Assembly (NCBI GenBank): GCA_017554445.1
Contig: JAFZIJ010000190.1
Location: 1 to 54,710, forward strand
Direction of reading: 5' to 3'
Source of the DNA: Victivallales bacterium
Lineage (GTDB): Bacteria > Verrucomicrobiota > Lentisphaeria > Oligosphaerales > Oligosphaeraceae
Length of the DNA: 54,710 nt
A program made the translations under genes and the position numbers. This document shows positions 1 through 8,090 of this stretch, piece by piece (the first letter of the stretch is position 1; each line of letters opens with the position of its first letter). The notes under the pieces were generated by a model. It saw nothing but the letters and a program-made list of their open reading frames with translations, ran no database searches and was not told where the DNA came from.

Positions 1-561
1 CATGATCCCTTCGGATGGATTCGCTTGGATGGAATACAGCATCACTCCGAAGCTCATCTCACTCACTGCGGATTCCACATTCCAATCCGAGCTTGCAAAC
101 CATATCCTACAGGAATGTTTGAACATGTCGCGATTCGGCGCCGCATCGTTAAGGAACATACCAATTGTCGCCCGCAGCCCCGATTCCTCCACGGCGCGAA
201 CGGTTCCCGGCAGGAGGAAATACATGTCATTGAAATACACCGTGCCCGAATGGATCATCTCCATGCAGGCCAGACGCGTCCCCCAGTAGATGTCCTCTTC
301 CTGCAATTTGGCTTCCGCCGGCCAGATGTGGTTGTTCAGCCAGTCCATCAGCTCCATGTCGTCCGCATAGCCGCGCAACAGCGTCATAGGTGAATGGGTA
401 TGGCAATTGTAGAAAGCGGGCACGGCAATGGAATAGCTGCCGTCGATGATCGTGTCAAAACAGGCATCATCCAGAGGCCCGATGTCCGTGATGAGATTGC
501 CTTCAATGGCGATGTCCGTCCGCTTTCCGTTCAGTTCAACTTGTTTAATGAGAATGCTCAC
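1..561 (-). CDS. mtaD: 5'-methylthioadenosine/S-adenosylhomocysteine deaminase, N-terminal part (cut by window edge)
   Basis: An amidohydrolase-superfamily deaminase of the MtaD/TrzA type, which would deaminate the adenine of SAH, MTA or adenosine in the cytoplasm. The visible 187 residues are the N-terminal beta-sandwich plus the start of the metal-binding barrel. The metal motif H-T-H is at residues 54 and 56, within CHTHSPMTLLRGYADD, and is followed by G-T-V-Y-F-N-D-M, both typical of the family. The reading frame runs off the window. The start is GTG at 561, overlapping the TGA of the upstream gene as GTGA, so translation is probably coupled. The partner is an S-adenosylhomocysteine hydrolase-like protein, so the pair probably handles SAH through its deaminated form. 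The family call is firm; the exact substrate is inferred. Confidence 0.85.
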   Translation of the reverse strand, partial: MSILIKQVELNGKRTDIAIEGNLITDIGPLDDACFDTIIDGSYSIAVPAFYNCHTHSPMTLLRGYADDMELMDWLNNHIWPAEAKLQEEDIYWGTRLACMEMIHSGTVYFNDMYFLLPGTVRAVEESGLRATIGMFLNDAAPNRDMFKHSCRIWFASSDWNVESAVSEMSFGVMLYSIQANPSEGIM

Positions 562-1613
562 AAGCCCGCTCCTTTCAATTCGTTAGAAATCAAGCCGCCA
601 TCTTCGACGGCCTGCCAATAATATGCCTCGACGGACGGCGGAATGCGATGCACACCCGCCGCCATGTTACCATTTTTCAGTTCCAAAACGGCGGCGTTGG
701 ACAGCGCCATCGTCGCGTCGATGTAACGCAACTGCGTCGGTTCGTCCAACAGGAAATTGACGGCTGTTCCGCCGCAAAGCCGCCGTTCCATGGGCAGTTC
801 GTCGCCCCATTCGTCCTCTATGCCGATGGCGGCGACCAACTGGTCACCATCCCGCAGAATTTCCGCTGCGCCATTACCATGCAAGGCATGTCGAACGCCT
901 GTCGCCGTCACGACGCACCACGCCTCCCGTACAGCCGCCTGAATCGCCTTGCGGTCATTTTTATCGATCAGCGTTACATATTCCGCAACAGGAACTTCCG
1001 CCCTATCCACAGCCGTCACAACCGCGCCTTTTTCATGACAGTAATAGGCCACGCCACGACCGACCTTTCCATAACCGAAAATGACGACGTTCTTACCTTT
1101 CCAGTCACGATAGCCTAACTTCTCCATACCGCGCATGAAGCCGTCGCCCGTGCCCAAGCATGTCTCAATCGTCTTCACACGGCTGTCATCGACGAGAATC
1201 ACGGGGAGTTTCGACGTTTCATAATGATAATAGCCCGAACGCGTTAGCTCCACGACTCCTAGCCTCGGCGTCAATCTCGCATGGGCGCCGCCGCAATCCA
1301 GAATGCAGTCGTAATCGCCTGCCGTCGCATTCTTCACAACGGGAACGCCCCATTCCTCTAGTAGCGGCAACAATGCGGCATCATATGGAATCGCGTCCGA
1401 CACAGCGACCGTCAATTCCGCCCCGCCGGCCAGCAGTGGCAGGAATTTCACAAGCGTGTTCGTGAACAACGGCGTTCCATCCAGCAACTTCATGCCTTGC
1501 AACGGTTTCTGCTCTTGCCAGTCATGGATCTGACGGCGCAGCGCAGGATATTCCGCAACGTCATATCGCTGGGAAATATGATTGGTAATCAATTGGATGG
1601 CTTCGGTTTTCAT
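558..1613 (-). CDS. S-adenosylhomocysteine hydrolase-like NAD-binding protein (short, divergent)
   Basis: A 351-residue protein resembling S-adenosyl-L-homocysteine hydrolase. The Rossmann region at about 172-202 reads VVIFGYGKVGRGVA (GxGxxG). The stretch PVILVDDSRVKTIE matches the SAHH segment around the catalytic lysine. It is about 80-100 residues shorter than classical SAHH, and the positions equivalent to the catalytic Asp and Asn just after that lysine appear as Thr and Cys. The cytosine-rich adenine-site motifs of true SAHH are not obvious. Its stop overlaps the GTG of the following MTA/SAH deaminase. A plausible role is hydrolysis of S-inosylhomocysteine, by analogy with the archaeal deaminate-then-hydrolyse route, or another thioether nucleoside. 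There is no convincing Shine-Dalgarno before the ATG at 1613. Confidence 0.7.
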   Translation of the reverse strand: MKTEAIQLITNHISQRYDVAEYPALRRQIHDWQEQKPLQGMKLLDGTPLFTNTLVKFLPLLAGGAELTVAVSDAIPYDAALLPLLEEWGVPVVKNATAGDYDCILDCGGAHARLTPRLGVVELTRSGYYHYETSKLPVILVDDSRVKTIETCLGTGDGFMRGMEKLGYRDWKGKNVVIFGYGKVGRGVAYYCHEKGAVVTAVDRAEVPVAEYVTLIDKNDRKAIQAAVREAWCVVTATGVRHALHGNGAAEILRDGDQLVAAIGIEDEWGDELPMERRLCGGTAVNFLLDEPTQLRYIDATMALSNAAVLELKNGNMAAGVHRIPPSVEAYYWQAVEDGGLISNELKGAGL

Positions 1614-1729
1614 CGAGAGAAATGGAACGGATTGGACAAATCGTTTTCATATTATTTAATATATCCTTTCTTTCCCAAATATGTACTGTTGCTGACCATG
1701 TTTTTACACATGAGAAACAGGCTAAAAGA

Positions 1730-1757
1730 TTGAAAATCATCATCTACATCATATATT
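1730..1757 (+). promoter_or_regulatory. Sigma70-like promoter of the buk-pta operon
   Basis: TTGAAA at 1730-1735 and TATATT at 1752-1757 with a 16-bp spacer, about 75 bp before the kinase start. It lies in the divergent gap between the SAHH-like gene and the kinase. Confidence 0.5.
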
Positions 1758-1767
1758 TATTAAAGTA

Positions 1768-1786
1768 GTCTATTCATTAAATAGAC
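1768..1786. promoter_or_regulatory. Operator-like palindrome at the buk-pta transcription start
   Basis: GTCTATT-CATTA-AATAGAC is a perfect 7-bp inverted repeat. It starts 10 bp downstream of the proposed -10 box, so it covers the expected start point. That position is typical for a repressor site. The regulator is unknown. Confidence 0.35.
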
Positions 1787-1833
1787 AACAATGAATAACA
1801 AAACATTTTCCGCTGAAACATCAGGAACCACAC

Positions 1834-2958
1834 ATGAACACACAGGACAACAGGAAACTCAAAATCCTTGTCATCAACCCAGGCTCGACCTCCACGAAGG
1901 TGAGCCTTTACGAAAACGAAAAGTCGCTCTTCGAAAAGAGCATTTTCCATGACGCGCCAGTCTTGTTGCAGTTCCCCCACGTGAATGACCAGATGCCGTT
2001 CCGTTATCAAGTCATCATGGATATGCTGAAAGACTACGGCGTCGCAGCATCGGAAATCGACGTGTTCGTCGGCCGTGGCGGCAGCGCTTATACGCAGCCA
2101 GGCGGTGTGACGGCTGTTGACAAACGTCTTTATGACGATACAGTGGCGGCAGTCGGCGGCAGTGAACACCCCGCGAAGCTTGGTGTCATGCTGGCATGGA
2201 AGTTCGCACAGGAATTCGGCCGTAACGCCTATACGCTGAATCCGACAAATGTCGATGAATACGGCGATTACGCTCGCCTGACAGGCATCAAGGGTGTCTA
2301 TCGTTTCTCGCATTCTCATGTCCTCAACCAAAAGGCCGTCGCGGAATTCCATGCAAACAAGATTGGTAAACGCTATGAAGACTGCAATTTCATCGTGGCC
2401 CATATCGACGGCGGCATCACCGTCAGTGCGCATGACCATGGCCGCATGGTCGATGGCAACATGGGGGCGGACGGCGAAGGCACGTTCACGCCGACGCGTA
2501 TCGGCAGCGTTCCCGTGCTGTCGCTGTTGGATTACATCGACAAGCATTCCGTAAAGGAAGCGCGGCTGATGTGCTCCCGCGCAGGCGGTTTCGTCAGCCT
2601 CTTCGGAACGGCTGATTCGGATGTCATTCACAAAAAAGTCGAAGAAGGCGACCGCAAGGCCTCTTTGGTCTGGAATACGATGATTTACCAAATCTGCAAA
2701 CAGATTGGCGAAATGAGCGCCGTCCTCTGCGGAAAGGTCGATGGCATCCTGCTGACAGGTGGTCTGATGCGTTTCCAAGACATCATCGACGGCATCCAGA
2801 TGCGTTGCGGATGGATCGCACCCATCAGCGTGTACCCCGGTGAGATGGAACAAGATGCGTTGGCGTTGTCCGTCCTCAAGGCTTTACGCGGCGAAGCGCC
2901 GATTCTGACCTACGCCGGCAAGCCTGTTTGGGATGGTTTTGAAGGCGTCGATCTTTGA
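1834..2958 (+). CDS. buk: Butyrate kinase family acyl kinase
   Basis: A cytosolic ASKHA-fold kinase of 374 residues making ATP and a carboxylate from an acyl phosphate. The phosphate-1 motif is at residues 13-22 (V-I-N-P-G-S-T-S-T-K). The adenosine-binding G-G-I-T-V-S-A-H and the late YPGE-M-EQDALA region are as in butyrate kinases, and the length is close to the usual 355-375. The start is the ATG preceded by AGGA. The next gene begins 31 bp later and is a phosphate acetyltransferase rather than a phosphotransbutyrylase. The pair is therefore a hybrid of the ptb-buk and pta-ack arrangements, and the true acyl chain length (acetate, propionate, butyrate or branched) cannot be decided from sequence. 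Confidence 0.9.
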   Translation: MNTQDNRKLKILVINPGSTSTKVSLYENEKSLFEKSIFHDAPVLLQFPHVNDQMPFRYQVIMDMLKDYGVAASEIDVFVGRGGSAYTQPGGVTAVDKRLYDDTVAAVGGSEHPAKLGVMLAWKFAQEFGRNAYTLNPTNVDEYGDYARLTGIKGVYRFSHSHVLNQKAVAEFHANKIGKRYEDCNFIVAHIDGGITVSAHDHGRMVDGNMGADGEGTFTPTRIGSVPVLSLLDYIDKHSVKEARLMCSRAGGFVSLFGTADSDVIHKKVEEGDRKASLVWNTMIYQICKQIGEMSAVLCGKVDGILLTGGLMRFQDIIDGIQMRCGWIAPISVYPGEMEQDALALSVLKALRGEAPILTYAGKPVWDGFEGVDL

Positions 2959-2989
2959 TACATAAGATTTTCAACAAAAGGAATCAACC

Positions 2990-3985
2990 ATGGGAATGAT
3001 AGAACTCGTAAAAGTGAAGGCGCGCCAATGCGTCAAGAAAATCGTTCTGCCGGAAGGCGATGAACCGCGCACCGTGCAGGCCGCCGTCAAAATCCTTCAA
3101 GAAAAAATCGCCTTCCCGATTTTGATCGGCGATCCCAAAGCTATTAAGAATGTGGCCACTGAAAAAGGCGTCGATATCACCGGCATTGAAATCGTCAATC
3201 CGCAGGACAGCCCGAAGGCGGCGGAATACACGAACGCCCTCTATGAACTGCGCAAAGCCAAAGGCGTGACCGAAGAACAGGCGAAACAGCTTGTGCAAGA
3301 TCCCATGTATTATGGTATTATGATGGTCAAGCTTGGCGATGCGGACGGCCTCGTTTCGGGCGCCGTGCACACGACTGGCGACATGCTCCGCCCCGCCCTC
3401 CAGATCATCAAGACGAAGCCCGGTATCAAGGTCGTCTCCTCCAGCTTCCTGCTGGACTGCCCCAACAAGAGCCTCGGCCACAACGGTTTGCTGGTCTATT
3501 CGGACTGCGTCGTCGTCCCCTGCCCCAACGCGGAGGAATTGGCGAGCATCGCCGTTTCCGCAGCGGAAACGGCCCGCGTTCTGTGCGGCATCGAAGAGCC
3601 GAAAGTCGCCCTGCTCTCCTTCTCCACGAAAGGCAGCGCAAAGCATGAACTCGTCACAAAAGTTCAGGAAGCGACCCGTATCGCCCACGAACTGTCCCCC
3701 GATCTCGCATTGGACGGCGAAATGCAGTTCGACGCCGCGATCATCCCTGAAATCGGTGCCTCCAAGGCGAAGGGAAGTCCTGTGGCCGGCCATGCCAACG
3801 TGTTGATTTTCCCGGACTTGCAGGCAGGAAACATCGGCTACAAGATCACGCAGCGCATCGGCGGCGCGGAAGCGTTTGCCGTCCTCCAAGGCCTTGCGAA
3901 ACCGTGCAACGACCTCTCGCGTGGCTGCTCCGTCGATGACATCGTCGCGACAGTGGCTCTCACGGCTGTTCAGGCTCAAGGCTGA
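2990..3985 (+). CDS. pta: Phosphate acetyltransferase
   Basis: A 331-residue phosphotransacetylase interconverting acyl-CoA plus phosphate and acyl phosphate plus CoA. Family blocks are clear: DGLVSGAVHTTGD (about 118-130), FSTKGSAKHELV, DGEMQFDAAIIPEI, GHANVLIFPDLQAGNIGYK and NDLSRGCSVDDIV near the C-terminus. These are Pta rather than Ptb signatures, and the length fits the short, single-domain Pta class. The start is supported by AAGGA 8 nt upstream. It follows the butyrate-kinase-type gene in the same operon and supplies its acyl-phosphate substrate. Together they form the window's visible substrate-level phosphorylation step. Confidence 0.93.
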   Translation: MGMIELVKVKARQCVKKIVLPEGDEPRTVQAAVKILQEKIAFPILIGDPKAIKNVATEKGVDITGIEIVNPQDSPKAAEYTNALYELRKAKGVTEEQAKQLVQDPMYYGIMMVKLGDADGLVSGAVHTTGDMLRPALQIIKTKPGIKVVSSSFLLDCPNKSLGHNGLLVYSDCVVVPCPNAEELASIAVSAAETARVLCGIEEPKVALLSFSTKGSAKHELVTKVQEATRIAHELSPDLALDGEMQFDAAIIPEIGASKAKGSPVAGHANVLIFPDLQAGNIGYKITQRIGGAEAFAVLQGLAKPCNDLSRGCSVDDIVATVALTAVQAQG

Positions 3986-3993
3986 AAAAGTAG

Positions 3994-4031
3994 CCATTGG
4001 CGTTCCGCTTTAGATGGCGGGACGCCAATGG
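3994..4031. repeat. Dispersed hairpin element, long-stem copy
   Basis: CCATTGGCGTTCCGC and GCGGGACGCCAATGG form a 15-bp stem (one mismatch) around a 7-nt loop, followed by CACCTCC. It shares GCGGGACGCC and the trailing ACCTCC with the elements at 9269 and 25124. It covers the ATG at 4028, which argues that the acetyltransferase starts at 4043. It may also act as a terminator for pta, but no T-tract follows. Confidence 0.55.
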
Positions 4032-4042
4032 CACCTCCTAAA

Positions 4043-4810
4043 ATGACCAATCAAGAAATATTAGCAATCGCCTTGCAGCAATCAGCCATTGATTGCAATT
4101 GTCAACCAGACGATTTTCTTGCGCATGAAAACAAGGTAGTTCTGTCTCAAAAGAACGAAAGCGCAAGAGTTTATCTACCGCTTCCGTTTGAATGTGATCT
4201 GGTTTCGTATGGCAACAATATCGTCGCGCAGGTTAGTCCGAGAATGAAGGAGGTTGTAAGCTGGTATATTGAAAAGTATCCTGTCGCGCATTGCTTTGAA
4301 ACGCCTAATGCACTTGCCCTCAACGAGAAACTGGCGCAATTCAATTATAAAGTATGCTTTATGGCGGAGTATTTTCTGCCAGATGTCAGCAAACTAGTCG
4401 AACTGCCCTGTGATTATGAAACAAGAGTTCTGCTTCCCGACGATTTTGAATCGTATTATACCGATGAATGGAGCAATGCCTTGAGCAAGAAGAGGAAGCA
4501 TCTCGACCGATTGGCCGTTGGCGCATTCGACAACGGCAAACTAATTGGCCTTGCCGGTTGCTCCGCCGATTGCAAAACGATGTATCAGATTGGCGTTGAC
4601 GTGCTTCCAGAATACAGACAAAAAGGCATCGGTTCGGCGATCACAAGCAGACTTGCCATTGAAATTTTGAGGCTTGGCAAAGTGCCGTTCTACTGCGCGG
4701 CATGGTCGAATATCCGATCTGTCCGCAATGCCATTACAAGCGGCTTCCGCCCCGCCTGGGTAGAACTGACCGCGAGAAGCAATGAGTTTGTCGATGAGAT
4801 GAATCAGTAA
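4043..4810 (+). CDS. GNAT family N-acetyltransferase
   Basis: A 255-residue protein whose C-terminal half is a GNAT domain. The segment IGVDVLPEYRQKGIGSAI contains the acetyl-CoA pyrophosphate motif (Q/R-x-x-G-x-G/A). It is followed by the typical N-x-x-S-x-x-x-A-x-x-x-G-F motif, here NIRSVRNAITSGF. The N-terminal half is unassigned. The substrate is unknown. An in-frame ATG at 4028 would add five residues but lies inside a repeated hairpin element, so 4043 is preferred. It stands alone after pta and converges with the minus-strand ATPase gene. Confidence 0.8.
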   Translation: MTNQEILAIALQQSAIDCNCQPDDFLAHENKVVLSQKNESARVYLPLPFECDLVSYGNNIVAQVSPRMKEVVSWYIEKYPVAHCFETPNALALNEKLAQFNYKVCFMAEYFLPDVSKLVELPCDYETRVLLPDDFESYYTDEWSNALSKKRKHLDRLAVGAFDNGKLIGLAGCSADCKTMYQIGVDVLPEYRQKGIGSAITSRLAIEILRLGKVPFYCAAWSNIRSVRNAITSGFRPAWVELTARSNEFVDEMNQ

Positions 4811-4874
4811 GCGATAAACAAACTTGTATCTCTGCATCTCTGCGTTATAATCGAAATTTTCTCCACATGAATAT

Positions 4875-6167
4875 TCATTGGAGAATTGATTCATCCAACA
4901 GAAAGTCAATGAGATTGACATGCAGGATGCCATCGTCATCATACCAGCGTCTGACCGTATCACGTTGAACGATGATTTTCGGGAAGGCATTCCGCACAAG
5001 CAACAACGATTTCCGCTCACTCTGCTCCTTTTCAGGCGTGGGCATCATGTATGCCGTCTGTATATAAAATTTCTTACCATTTCCCCCAGTAGAGATGAAG
5101 TCGATTTCCCGTGAAATGTCGTCCTTCTTGCCATTCTTCATTTCAGTTGATTTCACCACTCCGACATCCACAGAAAAACCTCTGGCAACCAATTCATTAT
5201 GCACAATATTCTCTACTATGTGAGTGGCCTCTTGCTGGCGGAATCCCAGCCTGGCATTGCGCAGACCGATATCTTCGCTATAATATTTCAACGGCTGTTT
5301 GATATATTCCTTACCCTTGACATCGTATTGCTTGCATTCCGCAAAAAGAAACGCATCCTTCAGATGATCAATATATTGCGTAATCATATTCTGAGATTCT
5401 TTGATATGGTTTACGGAAACCATCGTGTTGTAGATATTCGTCGGATTGCTCAACGAACCAATGGCTGACGAAAGAACATCAATCAATGGTTCCAATAGTT
5501 CGGGATGCTGTATCCTTTTCCGCTGGATAATATCTTTGACATAGACTTCTGAAAAAAGCGACTTGAGATACGCCATTTTCGCCGTATCGTTTTTACGTTG
5601 CAATACGACTGGCATACCCCCATAGAACATATACTGGTCAAACGCCTCATTGCGATCACCGCCAATTGCGGAATACAATTCATCAAACGTAAGCGGATGA
5701 AGCCGAATTTCATGCCCACGACCACGAAATTCGGTCAGAATATCGCTGGCGAGCATTTTTGAATTACTGCCCGTCACATAAATGTCCAGATTATCCAACG
5801 TAAGCAAATCATTCAACGTATCATAGAAGGTGATTTTTTCACCATCTGGATCATACGGATCCGGTATTTTCCGCGACATCTGGATCTCATCCACAAACAG
5901 ATAGTATTGTCCAGGCTTTCCTTCCACTTTCTCCCGCACGGCGAATGCCAGAGTCATTGGATTACGATAGCGGAGATCTTTCGCCAAATCAAGGCGATAA
6001 GTCAATATATGCGACTCATCCACTCCGTTGGACAGCAAATATTTTCTAAACAATGTATGAAGCAGAAACGATTTTCCGCAACGGCGGATTCCCGTTATGA
6101 CTTTCGCCTGCCCATCCCACTGGCTGTCAATCAACTGTTGAAGATAACGGTCTCGTTTTATTTCCAT
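4875..6167 (-). CDS. AAA-type ATPase with C-terminal DUF4143 (orphan ATP-binding protein)
   Basis: A 430-residue protein of the widespread AAA_14/DUF4143 family. Walker A is G-I-R-R-C-G-K-S at 26-33. Walker B is YYLFVDEIQ near 90. The sensor-like YVTGSNSKML and the RGRGHEIRLHPLTFDE block follow, then the DUF4143 nuclease-like C-terminal region with a conserved E-I-D-F (REIDFIST). The biological role of the family is unknown. Members are patchily distributed and often horizontally transferred, and this gene is more AT-rich than its neighbours. A GTG two codons upstream (6173) is possible; the ATG at 6167 is taken because neither has a strong ribosome-binding site. Confidence 0.85.
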   Translation of the reverse strand: MEIKRDRYLQQLIDSQWDGQAKVITGIRRCGKSFLLHTLFRKYLLSNGVDESHILTYRLDLAKDLRYRNPMTLAFAVREKVEGKPGQYYLFVDEIQMSRKIPDPYDPDGEKITFYDTLNDLLTLDNLDIYVTGSNSKMLASDILTEFRGRGHEIRLHPLTFDELYSAIGGDRNEAFDQYMFYGGMPVVLQRKNDTAKMAYLKSLFSEVYVKDIIQRKRIQHPELLEPLIDVLSSAIGSLSNPTNIYNTMVSVNHIKESQNMITQYIDHLKDAFLFAECKQYDVKGKEYIKQPLKYYSEDIGLRNARLGFRQQEATHIVENIVHNELVARGFSVDVGVVKSTEMKNGKKDDISREIDFISTGGNGKKFYIQTAYMMPTPEKEQSERKSLLLVRNAFPKIIVQRDTVRRWYDDDGILHVNLIDFLLDESILQ

Positions 6168-6383
6168 GTTCACGCCTGAATTTTGAGTTTCAAGTCAATT
6201 TTTGTCCTGTTTCTCAATAATCTACACCATTTTGTGTTTATTTCCACATAATTTTGATTTTTAATAGTCATTTTATGTCTCAATCTCAATCTTCAGGCTT
6301 AAGGTGAATTTAAAATCTGATGGGATGTTGCGTTTTCATGGAAAATTGGCCAATCTGAAGCATTATTTCCTCAACTATTCTGA

Positions 6384-6413
6384 TTGACATCGTTCTCATT
6401 CAATTCATATTAT
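6384..6413 (+). promoter_or_regulatory. Strong sigma70-like promoter
   Basis: Perfect -35 TTGACA (6384-6389), an 18-bp spacer and -10 TATTAT (6408-6413), just upstream of the glycosidase-like gene. The transcription start would fall near 6420. This also argues against the upstream in-frame start codon at 6384, which lies within the promoter. Confidence 0.6.
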
Positions 6414-6452
6414 ATTGAAACGATGAACAAATGCCTCAAACAGGAGCAAACA

Positions 6453-8042
6453 ATGGCAAACGAATGGTTGACGGATGTGGCAGGGCTATGCGGCGTCCAT
6501 GTGAAAGCGACGGACTTAAGTCCCGAACCATCATGGCGATACATGCCCTACGAAACGATGGACGGCATTAAAGGCACAATGATTGTGTCATCGGCCCAAG
6601 GCGGAATGACGGATTTGACGTTGCCGCTTCCTGCCTTTGGTCCATGCCGCATCTATGTCGGAATGGGTTGTTTCGGCAATTTCACGCGTATCAAGCTCCG
6701 TCTGGGCGGCGAAGAGCAATGGCGTCTTCTCAACGGACAAGGCATCAACTGGTTTCCAGAATGCATGGAATATCTTTATAGAGAAGCACATCTGACGGGC
6801 CAACCGCTTGAAATCCGCCATGCGTCTGAAATCAGCACATTGGCATGGATTCGTCTGGAAAGCATGACGGAACAGCCACCAAGTCATCGTCATCACTGCG
6901 TCGCCACAATGGACGGATATTGGACGGACACGCTGGCCAGTTACTATGACCGAATTGCCTCATTCTCAGGCGGCAATGTGGAACGGCTGCAATTTTGTCT
7001 TGGCGAATCGGACGTCGTGTCGCATTTTACGACAAAGGTCGGAACGAACGGCTTCAACATGATGTTCGGCAGCCACATGACCAAACTGCACTATGACATC
7101 ACGAAACAGGTCAACAAACTGCGTGAAGAAGAGCCGCAATTAGTTCCCAAACTGATTGATTTCACCCATCGTCAAGGTATGGAATTCTACGGTAGCGTCC
7201 GCCTCGGAGCATGCTACATGCCAGGCACTTGTATTTATTCTGAATTCTTTCATGCACACCCGGAATACCATTGCAAAACACACGACGGCACACCAGTCAC
7301 CCGCCTGAGTTTCGCCGAGCCGGAAGTCCAACAGCATTTTCTGCGGCTTTTCGATGAAATGACAGATTTCGATCTGGACGGCCTCAATCTGATTCTCATG
7401 CGCAGCGTGCCGTTGATCGCCTTCGAACCCGCCTTCTGCCATGCCTTCCAAGACGCTTATGGCATTTCACCTTTGGATCTTCCAGAAGACGACCAACGGA
7501 TACTCGCTCTGCGCAAGAAAATGATCACTGATTTCTTCCGAAAAATCCGCAAGTTGCTTGACGACAAGGGGACGAAGCGCAATCGCCGTTTTGGCTTCTC
7601 CATAGACGTCTTGGCGACGCCGGAAGCCAATCATTCCTTCGGCATTGATCTGGAGACGCTTGTGGCGGAAAAAATCATCAATTCACTGGAAATCGATGGC
7701 GCGCTCATGAAGCGGAATCATGATGAAAAGATCGCCAATATCGACTACGCCTATTTTGGCAAACTCTGTTCTGGAACGAATTGTCGCTGGTATCCCAAAG
7801 GCGAAGACAATGGAAGCGGTGCACTGCTTCCGAAGATGTTCCATGACGCCGTATCCAACGGCGCGTCAGGACTTTTCCTATGGGACGTCTGCGACCATAC
7901 CGCCATCTGGCCGCGCCGTTGGGAGACGCTGACCAATCTCATGCGTGGCGTAGAACCTGCCGCGGCTCCCGAACGGCTCCATCTCCTCCGCACATTGGAC
8001 GGCTTCGACTACGATCAATTCACCCCACATAACGCCTTCTAA
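6453..8042 (+). CDS. TIM-barrel glycoside-hydrolase-like protein
   Basis: A 529-residue protein without signal peptide. The N-terminal third looks like a beta-sandwich (TLPLPAFGPCRIYVGMG). The rest resembles a (beta/alpha)8 barrel of bacterial putative glycosidases, with MEFYGSVRLGACYMPG, FDLDGLNLILMRSVP and NGASGLFLWDVCD as successive barrel strands. I do not recognise a numbered GH family, and the catalytic acids cannot be assigned safely. The start at 6453 is chosen because GGAG lies about 8 nt upstream; longer in-frame starts would lie in or before the promoter. It is followed, 48 bp later, by an NTN-hydrolase-like gene. Confidence 0.6.
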   Translation: MANEWLTDVAGLCGVHVKATDLSPEPSWRYMPYETMDGIKGTMIVSSAQGGMTDLTLPLPAFGPCRIYVGMGCFGNFTRIKLRLGGEEQWRLLNGQGINWFPECMEYLYREAHLTGQPLEIRHASEISTLAWIRLESMTEQPPSHRHHCVATMDGYWTDTLASYYDRIASFSGGNVERLQFCLGESDVVSHFTTKVGTNGFNMMFGSHMTKLHYDITKQVNKLREEEPQLVPKLIDFTHRQGMEFYGSVRLGACYMPGTCIYSEFFHAHPEYHCKTHDGTPVTRLSFAEPEVQQHFLRLFDEMTDFDLDGLNLILMRSVPLIAFEPAFCHAFQDAYGISPLDLPEDDQRILALRKKMITDFFRKIRKLLDDKGTKRNRRFGFSIDVLATPEANHSFGIDLETLVAEKIINSLEIDGALMKRNHDEKIANIDYAYFGKLCSGTNCRWYPKGEDNGSGALLPKMFHDAVSNGASGLFLWDVCDHTAIWPRRWETLTNLMRGVEPAAAPERLHLLRTLDGFDYDQFTPHNAF

Positions 8043-8047
8043 AAAAT

Positions 8048-8083
8048 TTGTCCCTTTCGCCCCTTTTGTCCCTTCAATCCATT
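8048..8083 (+). repeat. Intergenic 9-bp tandem repeat
   Basis: Four consecutive 9-mers (TTGTCCCTT, TCGCCCCTT, TTGTCCCTT, CAATCCATT) fill nearly the whole gap between two genes. The downstream ATG at 8091 has no obvious Shine-Dalgarno, so the repeat sits where a leader would be. Confidence 0.6.
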
Positions 8084-8090
8084 CACTACC

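Noticed and set aside
1777..2853. Long minus-strand open frame opposite the kinase gene
   Set aside because: Antisense to a clearly recognisable butyrate-kinase-family gene; no own motifs or ribosome-binding site.
2984..3997. 337-codon minus-strand open frame opposite pta
   Set aside because: Shadow frame; the plus strand carries all Pta signatures.
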